A stretch of DNA of 64,000 bases, taken from CAIZGX01 sp964385405. Its GTDB lineage: Bacteria > Bacteroidota > Bacteroidia > Flavobacteriales_D > Sanyastnellaceae. The position numbers and the translations under genes were made by a program. The stretch spans positions 1-64,000 of the forward strand of contig CAYLOT010000004.1 of NCBI GenBank assembly GCA_964385405.1, written 5' to 3'. The notes under the pieces were generated by a model that saw nothing but the letters and a program-made list of their open reading frames with translations, was not told where the DNA came from and searched no databases. Of this stretch, positions 32,411 to 41,944 are shown in pieces. Each line of letters starts with the position of its first letter. Position 1 is the stretch's first letter.

Positions 32411-33757
32411 ATGAAAAACAGAAGTCCTATATACTTGTTCGTGTTGCTAGCTCTTTTCTTCAGTGTCTCTGAAGGAAGGTCTCAAGCTATACCAGTTACA
32501 GTGTCGCAAGATGAGGCTGGAGTATGGCATCTTTCAAGAGATGGAAAACCATACGATGTGCGTGGTGCTGGGGGGCATGTTCAACTTGATAAATTAATTG
32601 AGATAGGTGGAAATTCAATCCGAACATGGAGTACAGACAATGCTCAAGAAGTTCTAGATGAGGCTTATTCTAAAGGACTGACAGTGATGTTAGGACTTTG
32701 GGTTCAGCACGAACGTCATGGTTTTGATTACAATGACGAGAAGAAAGTTGCTGCGCAATTGGAAGGATTTAAAAAAGTTATTCTTCAGTACAAAGATCAC
32801 CCTGCTTTATTGATGTGGGGAATTGGAAACGAAGTTGATTTATTCTATACGAACACCCGCGTTTGGGCTGCTATCAACGATATCGCGAAATTCATTCATG
32901 AAGTTGACCCCAATCACCCGACTTCAACAGTTACGGCAGGATTGGATGAGAAGGAAGTAAAATTGATACTTCGCGATGCACCAGAGATTGATGTGTATTG
33001 TGTGAATACGTATGGCGACATAGCAGGTGTTCGCAAAAACATTCGGAATTTCGGATGGCAAGGCCCATACATGATTACAGAGTGGGGACCAAACGGACAT
33101 TGGGAAGTTGCCAAAACAAAGTGGGGAGCACCGGTTGAACAAAGCAGTTCAGAAAAGGCAAAATCCTACAGAGACCGATTGACAAATGAAATTCAGGCAG
33201 ACAAAGATTATTGCATAGGCTCGTATGTATTCCTTTGGGGACACAAACAAGAGACCACTTCAACATGGTACGGATTATTTTCTGCAGAAGGAAATGCCTC
33301 TGAAGCCGTGGAAGTTCTTCAAGACATTTGGAAACCAGGAACAATAAAGAATAGAACACCTGTTTTGGATTCAGTTCTAGTAAACGGAAAAAAGAAAGGA
33401 GAATACATTGCTTTAACAGCTGACGAAATATACGAGGCCACAGCCTTTGTAAAGGATGCCGATGGAGACCTATTGAAATCGTCTTGGGTTATTGTCCCTG
33501 AGAGCCGGGACATTAAATCGGGCGGAGACGCGGAAAGCGCTCCAACGCCAATAGCTGGATTATTCAAAAAGAAACTCACAACGAGCGCAAGGTTTTTTGC
33601 GCCTTCAACTGAAGGAGCCTATCGCTTGTTTTTTGAGACGGTAGATGGAAATGGACACTACGCGTACACCAATGTTCCGTTTTATGTTATGCCGAGAAAG
33701 GAAGGACAAGCTCCGAAGCGCGCAGTCTCTTTTAAACGAATCGAATTTCAACCTTAA
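32411..33757 (+). CDS. Clan GH-A glycoside hydrolase, candidate endo-beta-1,3-glucanase (GH158- or GH2-like)
   Basis: This 448-aa exported enzyme has a signal peptide (cleavage near RSQA, residue 26) and a TIM barrel of clan A type. The acid/base is in GIGNEVDLF (Glu141) and the nucleophile in MITEWGPNG (Glu224). Residues about 315-440 form an Ig-like C-terminal domain. A single barrel plus Ig-like domain of this size recalls GH158, which partners GH16 and GH3 in a Bacteroides beta-1,3-glucan locus. Annotation as a GH2 or GH5 TIM barrel is also possible. It is the first gene of a seven-gene operon; its stop overlaps the next ATG. Confidence 0.72.
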   Translation: MKNRSPIYLFVLLALFFSVSEGRSQAIPVTVSQDEAGVWHLSRDGKPYDVRGAGGHVQLDKLIEIGGNSIRTWSTDNAQEVLDEAYSKGLTVMLGLWVQHERHGFDYNDEKKVAAQLEGFKKVILQYKDHPALLMWGIGNEVDLFYTNTRVWAAINDIAKFIHEVDPNHPTSTVTAGLDEKEVKLILRDAPEIDVYCVNTYGDIAGVRKNIRNFGWQGPYMITEWGPNGHWEVAKTKWGAPVEQSSSEKAKSYRDRLTNEIQADKDYCIGSYVFLWGHKQETTSTWYGLFSAEGNASEAVEVLQDIWKPGTIKNRTPVLDSVLVNGKKKGEYIALTADEIYEATAFVKDADGDLLKSSWVIVPESRDIKSGGDAESAPTPIAGLFKKKLTTSARFFAPSTEGAYRLFFETVDGNGHYAYTNVPFYVMPRKEGQAPKRAVSFKRIEFQP

Positions 33758-35709
33758 TGCGAATGAAGCCCAATATCAAATACCTGTTTTCTCTTCTCGC
33801 ACTTCTATTTCTGGTTGAAGCAAATGTTGCGTGGGGACAGACAAACAACCTCACCTCGTCCTACGGGTTATACCCGAAGAAAGATTCAATAACACCAGGA
33901 AAGATAAGCATTTCAGGGTTTTATCGTTTTTTCGGAACTTACACAAAACAGAATAGGGCTTATCAAAGAACAATACCAACAGACACGCTTCTTCCAAGAA
34001 ACTTTTTTATTGGTGACGATGAACAACTTCCCAATCTGTTAGTAAACGTAGCAGGTCAGTTTTCAGACAAATCAAGTTGGGGATTCGATTTGAGAATGTT
34101 TCAATTTTTAAATGGAGTGATTAATCCCTCATACGGCTCTCAGGTAGCCGACTCGCTTCGGCCGAGTATTCAGAAACCATTAGGAACTGTTGCGCTAGGT
34201 GGAAATTTGGGAACCATGCTGGGAATGAACCTGTATGGTAATTTCAAAACGAAATACGGTCAATGGGGTGTTCGCGTGGGTGGTATTCAATGGTTGAGTA
34301 TCTCTGATTTAACATTCGGTTCATTCCGTGGGTACAATCGTTTTATGTTATTTGAAAGAAATCCGTGGGATCCTATGGGCAGCAGCGCGGCGTCCAGATA
34401 TCAGCAGTATTTCGATCAAGGAAGTATAGATCAAGATTCGCGTTGGGGCAACCGTGCTTTCCAGGGTGCTGTGATTGAAGGAAAAGAATTGCCTAAGAAT
34501 TTTTATCTCTTAGGTATGGTTGGAAAGAGTGAAATCAACGGTGGTTTTTCTGTCGTTCCAAACTATTCTTATGGCGGTAAATTGTTGCACAAGGGAAAGA
34601 AAAATGGATTCCTTGCGCTCAATACATTCAACAGTGTGAACTACACAGACAGCCTTGTACGTGAGGCCTTTGGACTGAATGTAGTTACTTTAGAAGGTGT
34701 AACCAACATCAAAGGTCATACACTTAAGGCGGAAATGGGCGTTGGGAAATATTACAGCCCAAGACACCAGGGAGGTTGGGGTGAGGCGCTTCAATTGCGC
34801 TGGTCGACTCCAGTTATTGGACGAAGACCAATCTTAGAAGTTCACGCCTTTCGCTTAAGCCCAAAGGTGGTAAATAACACTGCTATTTTTTGGAATACGG
34901 CAACACAAGAATATGCCGCAAATGAGATTCCTGCAGGAAGTGTCGGAAGTTCTTCTTTATTGCAACCTTTTGGAAGTTCTATGATTCGTTTAGGTCAAAT
35001 GACCAATAACCGTCAAGGGTTGAATTTGAACGTTCAATGGGACACGAAAAAAATCAAGTTCAGTGGTGGTGTTGGTGCTTCATCAGAACTTGAGGCTGCA
35101 GCGGCTATAATCACCTACGGTCATCCGGTCAACAGCGTTACCCGCTCTCGTTTCTGGCGTTGGCAGTATCCAGCGAATGTTGGTCCTTACGGAAGATATT
35201 CAGATATCTACCGAGATACTTTTGAGTCTGTTCAACTTTCCGATGACAGTTCCGGTGTGGTAGTGAACAAAAAGCACTTCAATGTTGCCGAAGCTCAAAT
35301 TAAGTATCAAGGAAAAGTGGGTTCGCACAAAATATTTTTGTTTTCATTGCTTCAAGCACAAAGTGCCGGAAGAAAATTCTCTCCAATTCTAGTCACTACT
35401 GAAGAGGCCTATGTTCGTCAATATTCGTCTGAATTGGAAGCCTATTTTGAATTAACTCCAACGGTTATGTTAAATGGATACATAGGCTACGAAAGAACCA
35501 TTGCGAATTATTTAACGAACATTGACGAAGTTTCTAGAAGACCGAGAAACCAATACGGAACCGGCTATGGATTAGGAGTAGATGTTGAATTGGGAAGAAA
35601 TACAAGACTTTATTTACGTCACCGTTGGTTCTCTTTCGAAGACAAAAGTTTCGCGTTAGATCATTTCAATGGAAGAGAGTTAGTGGTTGAATTAAAAGCG
35701 TTTTTTTAA
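33757..35709 (+). CDS. Outer membrane barrel protein of the glucan locus (A)
   Basis: This 650-aa protein, of no family I can name, has a signal peptide ending AWGQ (about residue 27). Long alternating amphipathic strands rich in Tyr, Trp and Phe follow, and the last residue is Phe after VVELKAF. There is no plug domain, TonB box or SusD partner. It probably forms an OM pore or a surface scaffold. It starts within the stop codon of the glycosidase gene (TAATG), and its own stop overlaps the next barrel gene the same way, so the two barrels are made together. An alternative ATG lies 6 bp inside. Confidence 0.65.
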   Translation: MRMKPNIKYLFSLLALLFLVEANVAWGQTNNLTSSYGLYPKKDSITPGKISISGFYRFFGTYTKQNRAYQRTIPTDTLLPRNFFIGDDEQLPNLLVNVAGQFSDKSSWGFDLRMFQFLNGVINPSYGSQVADSLRPSIQKPLGTVALGGNLGTMLGMNLYGNFKTKYGQWGVRVGGIQWLSISDLTFGSFRGYNRFMLFERNPWDPMGSSAASRYQQYFDQGSIDQDSRWGNRAFQGAVIEGKELPKNFYLLGMVGKSEINGGFSVVPNYSYGGKLLHKGKKNGFLALNTFNSVNYTDSLVREAFGLNVVTLEGVTNIKGHTLKAEMGVGKYYSPRHQGGWGEALQLRWSTPVIGRRPILEVHAFRLSPKVVNNTAIFWNTATQEYAANEIPAGSVGSSSLLQPFGSSMIRLGQMTNNRQGLNLNVQWDTKKIKFSGGVGASSELEAAAAIITYGHPVNSVTRSRFWRWQYPANVGPYGRYSDIYRDTFESVQLSDDSSGVVVNKKHFNVAEAQIKYQGKVGSHKIFLFSLLQAQSAGRKFSPILVTTEEAYVRQYSSELEAYFELTPTVMLNGYIGYERTIANYLTNIDEVSRRPRNQYGTGYGLGVDVELGRNTRLYLRHRWFSFEDKSFALDHFNGRELVVELKAFF

Positions 35710-37433
35710 TGAAAAATAAATTACACATTGTTGTTGGAATTGCTTCACTGATCTTATCTCAGTTTGTTTCTGCACAGGAAAAAGATTTACGTAAAGTAGT
35801 TTTCACGGGTGCTGCACGGGGACTTTATTACGGAGATCGAATGGGCCAAGAGGTAGAAGATTCTATCACCATTCCACGAATGAACAGCGGCCACACCTTA
35901 GTTGATCTGGGAATGAATATTCGTCCGAATCGAAACACCGAAATTCAAGGCATGGTGCGTGTTCGTAACGACTACGGCGGATTCTGGGGATCTGGTGTTA
36001 GTTTCGATGTTCGCCAGTTATACATCAAAGGAGTTGCAGGTGGAGTGGTGCGTTACCAATTGGGTGACATCAACTACAAGCTTTCACCCTACACGCTTTC
36101 CAACACGCAACAAGAAATTATTACCCAGGGTCCTGTTGTGTTTCAGCAACAAACGCGCTTGATGAATTACGATAATTTCTATGCAGCAGATAGCTCGTGG
36201 AGACAGCAAGGGGCTGCTGCTGAATTCGGATTACAGTTCTCCAAGTTTGTAAAGGAGTTGCAATTTCATACAGTTGCTACACGTGTTAGAACGACAGATT
36301 TTGGTAGTATTAACGACCGTTTATTCGCAGGATACAACGTGAATCTGGTTCAAAGTAATTTCCTTGAAATTGGAATGAATCACGTAACGCTTTTTGACAT
36401 TGAAGGAACTTCTCGAAATCTAAGCACCTTCCACAATCCAGTAACTACGGGTACTTTATTGTTGAAGAAAGATATTTCCAACTGGAAAATGAAAGTGAAT
36501 GTGGAAGCAGGAACTTCAAAAACATACTATGAGAAATTTGAAGGTTCACCGGAGACCAACGGAAAGATTTTCGATGCGAAATGGATGGGTGTAAACTCAT
36601 CGAAAGGTTTAAGTGTTGAAGCGGGATGGAAATATGTAAGTTCAGATTTCCGCAGCCCAGGCGCGCAAACCAAGCGAGTGAATTACAACTATCAGCCTAC
36701 TTCTTTCGGAAGAATTACGAATGATCAGGTGGTAAGAAATCTTACGGCTTTCGATTTAATGCGCGAGACCGACGCATACAACCGTCAGCTTTCCTCCAAC
36801 CTCATGTTAATTCAACCGAAGTACGATAACATTACGCCTTACGGAACTGCTACTCCAAATAGACAAGGATTAACAGTTAATGCGAGATATGTTAATCCAA
36901 CTCAATTGTTCGAGATTTCTGCAACGCAGTTGATGTTGCAAGAGACTCGCGGTGAAGGAACATTGCTTCCGCGTAAGTTCATGCGATCTGAGGTGAAGGC
37001 TATTGCACATTTGAATAGGAGATTTGGAAGCAAGGATAAATTGTTCGATGTTTCTGTAAGATTCAGAAACGACAACACTTCTCGTGAAGCAGAGGAAAAT
37101 GTTCGTGCGGTTGACCTGTCAACCCAAATTTTTTCTGTTGGAATGGAATATGAATTTTGGGACAATTGGGACCTTATGTTAGGACTTCAACAAATCACAT
37201 TCAATGGTTTCGATTACACCGCTGTTCGAAACAATTTCTCTGAGATATTCAACTTCAGAGAATATCAAACAGATGGCAAAGAATTCATGCAAGCTGCCGG
37301 AGTTCGCTACCGTTTTTCTGACAAGTCAAGTTTGTCTATGAACCTTTCGAACTTCAAGAATACCGATGCTTTCGACGCAACGCAGAATTACAATATTCGT
37401 CAGTTTATGTTACTTTATCAAATGAATTTTTAA
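35709..37433 (+). CDS. Outer membrane barrel protein of the glucan locus (B)
   Basis: This 574-aa exported protein has a signal peptide ending FVSAQ and then continuous amphipathic strands, finishing with QMNF, again a C-terminal Phe. Early segments (TLVDLGMNIRPN, EIQGMVRVRNDYGGFWGSG) look like a porin-type barrel start. It is not recognisably homologous to SusC. Translational coupling with protein A (TAATG) and a 1-bp gap to the following lipoprotein gene imply a shared complex. Function is inferred only from location. Confidence 0.62.
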   Translation: MKNKLHIVVGIASLILSQFVSAQEKDLRKVVFTGAARGLYYGDRMGQEVEDSITIPRMNSGHTLVDLGMNIRPNRNTEIQGMVRVRNDYGGFWGSGVSFDVRQLYIKGVAGGVVRYQLGDINYKLSPYTLSNTQQEIITQGPVVFQQQTRLMNYDNFYAADSSWRQQGAAAEFGLQFSKFVKELQFHTVATRVRTTDFGSINDRLFAGYNVNLVQSNFLEIGMNHVTLFDIEGTSRNLSTFHNPVTTGTLLLKKDISNWKMKVNVEAGTSKTYYEKFEGSPETNGKIFDAKWMGVNSSKGLSVEAGWKYVSSDFRSPGAQTKRVNYNYQPTSFGRITNDQVVRNLTAFDLMRETDAYNRQLSSNLMLIQPKYDNITPYGTATPNRQGLTVNARYVNPTQLFEISATQLMLQETRGEGTLLPRKFMRSEVKAIAHLNRRFGSKDKLFDVSVRFRNDNTSREAEENVRAVDLSTQIFSVGMEYEFWDNWDLMLGLQQITFNGFDYTAVRNNFSEIFNFREYQTDGKEFMQAAGVRYRFSDKSSLSMNLSNFKNTDAFDATQNYNIRQFMLLYQMNF

Positions 37434-37434
37434 A

Positions 37435-38433
37435 ATGAAAAAGTCTATTTACTATTTATTGATCGCCTCGTTGGTTTACACTTCGTGTAAGGTAGACGAT
37501 GAATTTGAAGGTCCTTCTTTGGTTGATCTATATGGAGAATTCACTTTGGTGAATGGCCTCGACATTACGAATCGAAACGTAGATTTCTCAACTGGAGAAA
37601 GCACTTCTTTTACGGCCTCATTTTCAAAGAATGTAAACTGGAAAATTGAAGTTAAAGGGCTACAATCGGGAGCTGTTAAGCGTTTTGAAGGATTTTCAAA
37701 TGTTGTAGATGCATCGAACGCAACTTGGAATGGAACAACGACAGATCTTCCGATGTTTCGAGCAGAGGATTGTGCGGTGCAACTTTCAATAGAAAATGTT
37801 GCAGATACGTTGCGAGATACACTGACTGTAGTTGGATCAAAAGTATATCAAGGATTCGTTGCAGCGGATTTTGAAAACGGATGGAACAGCGGATGGAATA
37901 CATATGTGCAAAGCGGTGCGAACATGAGCTTTGCAGTTCAAACGAATAACAACGCCGCGCAAGGTGGACGTTACTACGAAATGGCCGGTGCTGTTTCTTG
38001 GGATTGGTTGATTGGCTTGGTGAACATGCCAGGAAGCGCGTACGGATCAACTTACTATCCGCTAACAAGCAACCCTTCTAATTTGTATTTCAACACCATG
38101 CTGTATAAGCCTGCAGGCATTGACAACGGATTGGTATTGTTCCAAATTAAAGAAGATGATAACGAAGATGGCATGTACTCTACAGGAACGGAAGACATGT
38201 ATTCCATTCAAGTAAGTTTGACCGCAAACGGATGGTCGAAGATTTCGCAACGATATGACAACATTCCGACATTGGTGAACGGTGCTGCATCTGGACCCAT
38301 TGGAAATGGAATTCATGAGCCGAACAAGGTTATTGAAGTTTCTGTGTTGTTCTTGGCGAATCCAACTTCAGGCTACTCTAAGACGTGGTTAGATTATATG
38401 ATATTCACTGAAGGATCTGCACTGGAGCCTTAA
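37435..38433 (+). CDS. Surface lipoprotein, probable glycan-binding protein
   Basis: This 332-aa lipoprotein has lipobox LVYTSC (Cys 18). An acidic start (KVDDEFEG) after the Cys resembles the surface-export signals of Bacteroidota lipoproteins. An Ig-like N-terminal domain (about 35-125) is followed by a beta-rich domain (about 140-330) with several exposed Trp residues (WNSGWNTYV, SWDWLIG), like carbohydrate-binding modules. It may take the place of a SusE/F-type binding protein in this locus. No family name is certain. Confidence 0.6.
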   Translation: MKKSIYYLLIASLVYTSCKVDDEFEGPSLVDLYGEFTLVNGLDITNRNVDFSTGESTSFTASFSKNVNWKIEVKGLQSGAVKRFEGFSNVVDASNATWNGTTTDLPMFRAEDCAVQLSIENVADTLRDTLTVVGSKVYQGFVAADFENGWNSGWNTYVQSGANMSFAVQTNNNAAQGGRYYEMAGAVSWDWLIGLVNMPGSAYGSTYYPLTSNPSNLYFNTMLYKPAGIDNGLVLFQIKEDDNEDGMYSTGTEDMYSIQVSLTANGWSKISQRYDNIPTLVNGAASGPIGNGIHEPNKVIEVSVLFLANPTSGYSKTWLDYMIFTEGSALEP

Positions 38434-38443
38434 TTTTTCAATA

Positions 38444-39667
38444 ATGAAATACGCTTTTTGGTCTGTACTTCTTTTGTTCACGAGTTGCGTTAGCGTTAAA
38501 GAACTTGCGCTTTATGACAGCGAGGTAATCGTAGAGGAAACAAAGGATGTCAATGGATTTCAGTTGACTGAGATTTTCAACGATGACATTACCTCAGAGA
38601 TTTGGTTCACGCAAAGTCCTGCTTGTCTTACGGTTACTTCAGAGCGCAAGGAAGTTTTCGCAGGAACAGGTGCCATGAAATTTACATGGAACAAACAAGC
38701 TGGCGGATGTCCTTGGTTAGGACTTGGAATTGGATGGGCGAATTGGAGCGGAAAGGATTTAGCTTCTATTGAAAACAGCGCAGCAATTTCATTCAAAGTA
38801 AAAACACAAGAAGGATCAATGAAGGGTTTGCCTTGGGCTATGGCGTTGGAAGACTATGCTGGAACACAAGCTTGGATAGGCGTTACAAGTGGTTATGTGG
38901 AAGGGGGAGTAGTGGATACTTCTTGGAAAACAGTTACGATTCCCTTAGCAGATTTTCAATTCGATGGTTGGAATTTAGATGGCGGAACAGTGAAGCAAAT
39001 GCTTATTCAATTCGAATCGAATGGAACGGTGTTCGTAGATGAGTTTAAGATTATTCCTTTCAAACCGAAAGAACCAAACACACTCGTTGTAACGAGGTCT
39101 TACGGTTGGGTGAATGACGGATTTATTGAAGGTGGCCAATATGTAGCAAAAGCGAACCTAGATGGTTCAGTGATCTACTTAAATTGGAACGAAAAAGAAT
39201 TGTATATCGGCGGTGAAATTGAAGATGTTTCTCCGTGTAGAAACATGCAAAGCGGAAGAGACATTTGGAACGGGGATGCGATTGAAATTGCCTTCTCCTC
39301 AGAAACCGGAATTAGTGACAAGCGCATGATGTTCTACGAAGGTGATCGTCACATTGGAATTAAGATGGGTGGCAATTTCGACGTATACGATTGGTCGCGC
39401 GAAAAAAATATTCAAGCGCAGATTTCTGTGAAGCCGCTTCAAAATAAGTATGTTTTCGAATGTGTTATTCCTTGGAGCGAATTAGGAGTTACACCTTGGA
39501 AAAACAATTCAATTTACAACATTGATTTTGCAATAGATCAGTCTACAAGTCAGGATACACGAGACTTTCAGAAGCGTTGGAATTCGGTGAATAACGAGAA
39601 TTTCAATACGAATCCTTCGTTATGGGGTAAGTTAAAAGTAGAAATTCCAATCATTACGTTAGAGTAA
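38444..39667 (+). CDS. Lipoprotein with CBM11-like and CBM9/DOMON-like domains
   Basis: This 407-aa lipoprotein (lipobox LFTSC, Cys 15) has two sugar-binding-type domains. Residues about 40-205 form a galactose-binding-like jelly-roll, with SWKTVTIPLADFQ and FVDEFKIIPF as in CBM11-like modules. Residues about 225-405 resemble the CBM9 domain, with NWNEKELYIGGEIED, GDAIEIAFS and YVFECVIPWSELG. It probably holds glucan at the surface or in the periplasm. It sits between the other lipoprotein and GH3 genes, with gaps of 10 and 2 bp. Confidence 0.72.
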   Translation: MKYAFWSVLLLFTSCVSVKELALYDSEVIVEETKDVNGFQLTEIFNDDITSEIWFTQSPACLTVTSERKEVFAGTGAMKFTWNKQAGGCPWLGLGIGWANWSGKDLASIENSAAISFKVKTQEGSMKGLPWAMALEDYAGTQAWIGVTSGYVEGGVVDTSWKTVTIPLADFQFDGWNLDGGTVKQMLIQFESNGTVFVDEFKIIPFKPKEPNTLVVTRSYGWVNDGFIEGGQYVAKANLDGSVIYLNWNEKELYIGGEIEDVSPCRNMQSGRDIWNGDAIEIAFSSETGISDKRMMFYEGDRHIGIKMGGNFDVYDWSREKNIQAQISVKPLQNKYVFECVIPWSELGVTPWKNNSIYNIDFAIDQSTSQDTRDFQKRWNSVNNENFNTNPSLWGKLKVEIPIITLE

Positions 39668-39669
39668 AA

Positions 39670-41943
39670 ATGAATTCAAAAAATATATTTCAATCGTTTT
39701 TCATTCTCGCTTTTTTAGCAGTGAATGTTTCTTGTACTTCACAAAAAACAGCTGCGAAAGAAAAGAAAGATGTGAATATTGACTACTACATTTCTTCGAT
39801 GTCTATTGAGGAAAAAGTGGGTCAAATGACACAGCTGAATCTAGATGTCGTTTGTGAAGGTGAAGTGTATAAGCTAGTAGAACCGCATCATTTAGATGCA
39901 GCGAAGCTTCGCAAGGCATTGGTTGATTACCACGTGGGTTCAATTTTGAATTGTGGCGGACATGCCTATCCGCGAGAGCAGTGGCATGAAATAATTGGTG
40001 GCATTCAGAAAGTTGCTACGACAGAAACAAATTTGAAGATTCCAATTCTTTATGGAATAGACGCCATTCACGGAGCGAACTATGTAACCGGTTCAACCTT
40101 GTTTCCACAACAGTTGGCTCAAGCAGCAACATTTAATCCTGCTCTAACTGAAGAGGGTGGAAGAATCACGGCTTATGAAACACGCGCTGCGGGTATTCCG
40201 TGGAATTTCTCTCCGGTATTGGACGTAGGAAGAAATAAAAATTGGTCGCGTTTTTTTGAAACGTTTGGTGAAGATCCTTATGTGTGCAGTGTATTCGGAA
40301 GCGCCCTTGTTCGCGGATATCAAGGTGGAAACGGTTCATCGGTAGACAACGTTCACGTTGCTGCGTGCATGAAGCACTTCTTGGGTTATAGTGGAACTCG
40401 TTCAGGATTCGATCGCACACCGGCAATTATTTCAGACATTGAATTGCGTGAGATTTATCGTCCGTCTTTTCAAGCGGCTATAGATGCAGGTGCATTAACG
40501 GTGATGATCAACAGCGGAGAGATTAATGGAATTCCTGTGCATGCAAATCCAAAAATATTAATCGATTTGTTGCGAAATGAAATGGGCTTCAAAGGACTTG
40601 CTGTTACCGATTGGGAAGATGTAATTAAGTTGGTGAAGAACCACCGCGTTGCTGTTGATTTGAAAGAAGCGACATACCTGGCTGTTATGGCAGGAATAGA
40701 CATGTGCATGGTTCCGAACGATTACGATTTCACCAAGTATTTAATCGAATTGGTGAAGGAAGGAAGAATTTCTGAAGAGCGCTTAAACGTGAGTGTGAGA
40801 CGAATTTTGGAAACGAAGAAGAAGTTGGGATTGTTCGAGAATGCAATGCCACCAAGCCTTACGGCGTTTCCTGAATTTGCTTCAGCAAAGCACCAAGCTG
40901 CAGCATTGCACACAGCAGAAGAGAGCATTACGCTTCTTGAAAATAAGAACAACATTCTTCCTTTGAAGAAAAACACGAAGATTTTTGTTACGGGTCCTGC
41001 AGCGAATTCCATGACGCTCTTGAATGGCGCCTGGACGCGCACCTGGCAGGGAACGGACCCGCAATTCGATGACGCTACGAAGAACACCATTTACGAAGCA
41101 CTTCTAAGTAAGAATAAGAATGTTACATTCAATGAAGTTTGTGGTTTAGAGACTTTGAACAAAATGAATGGTAATCCGTTGGAGTTGGCAATGAGTGCCG
41201 ATGTTATTGTGGTGTGTGTAGGAGAATTGCCAAGCACAGAATTGCCCGGTAACATCTACGATCTCGAACTTCCAAAGGCGCAGCAAGAGTATGTGAAGAT
41301 GCTTCAGTCTACAATGAAACCTGTTATTATGGTGTTGGTTGAAAATAGGCCGAGGATTGTTCGTGATATTGTTGACGGATGTTCTGCTGTTGTGATGGCT
41401 TATCAGCCTGGCGATTTCGGAGGAGATGCATTAGCGAATATTTTATATGGCGATGTTAATCCGAGCGGAAAGCTTCCGTTCACTTATCCGAAGTACCAAG
41501 TTGGAACTTCAACATACGATCATAAATACACCGAGACGTTCGATAAAGATTTTGGTAACAAAGCTTTTCAACCGCAATGGGAGTTTGGTTACGGATTGTC
41601 GTATTCGAATGTTCAATACGAAAACCTTCAAGTGACCTATGAAAGTGAAGCGAATGGTGGAGAAGTACTTGTTCGAGTAGATGTTCTAAACCCGAGCGAA
41701 CGTTCGGTTAAGGAAAGTGTATTGGTTTTTGCAACTGATGAAGTAGCATCTGTTACCCCTTCCGTAAAAAAATTAAAGGCCTTTCAAAAAATAGAATTGG
41801 CGCCTAAGCAAAAGCGTACCGTTGAGTTTTCTATTTCTAAAGAAGATTTGAAATTCATAGGAAAGGATGCCTTGCCGATTTTTGAATCGGGAGCTTTCCA
41901 GTTTCATGTGGGTTCGTTGACGCAGAGAATAATTATTCCATAA
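39670..41943 (+). CDS. GH3 beta-glucosidase, lipoprotein
   Basis: This 757-aa exo-acting enzyme probably releases glucose from beta-glucan oligosaccharides. It has a lipobox at VNVSC (Cys 22), a GH3 N-terminal barrel (about 40-365) and the nucleophile Asp314 in LAVTDWEDV. The GH3 C-terminal alpha/beta sandwich (about 405-640) ends with PLPFTYP-like sequence and a fibronectin-III-like domain (about 665-755) follows. The length fits BglX-type enzymes. It is the only clear exo-glucosidase in the locus. Confidence 0.93.
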   Translation: MNSKNIFQSFFILAFLAVNVSCTSQKTAAKEKKDVNIDYYISSMSIEEKVGQMTQLNLDVVCEGEVYKLVEPHHLDAAKLRKALVDYHVGSILNCGGHAYPREQWHEIIGGIQKVATTETNLKIPILYGIDAIHGANYVTGSTLFPQQLAQAATFNPALTEEGGRITAYETRAAGIPWNFSPVLDVGRNKNWSRFFETFGEDPYVCSVFGSALVRGYQGGNGSSVDNVHVAACMKHFLGYSGTRSGFDRTPAIISDIELREIYRPSFQAAIDAGALTVMINSGEINGIPVHANPKILIDLLRNEMGFKGLAVTDWEDVIKLVKNHRVAVDLKEATYLAVMAGIDMCMVPNDYDFTKYLIELVKEGRISEERLNVSVRRILETKKKLGLFENAMPPSLTAFPEFASAKHQAAALHTAEESITLLENKNNILPLKKNTKIFVTGPAANSMTLLNGAWTRTWQGTDPQFDDATKNTIYEALLSKNKNVTFNEVCGLETLNKMNGNPLELAMSADVIVVCVGELPSTELPGNIYDLELPKAQQEYVKMLQSTMKPVIMVLVENRPRIVRDIVDGCSAVVMAYQPGDFGGDALANILYGDVNPSGKLPFTYPKYQVGTSTYDHKYTETFDKDFGNKAFQPQWEFGYGLSYSNVQYENLQVTYESEANGGEVLVRVDVLNPSERSVKESVLVFATDEVASVTPSVKKLKAFQKIELAPKQKRTVEFSISKEDLKFIGKDALPIFESGAFQFHVGSLTQRIIIP

Positions 41944-41944
41944 G

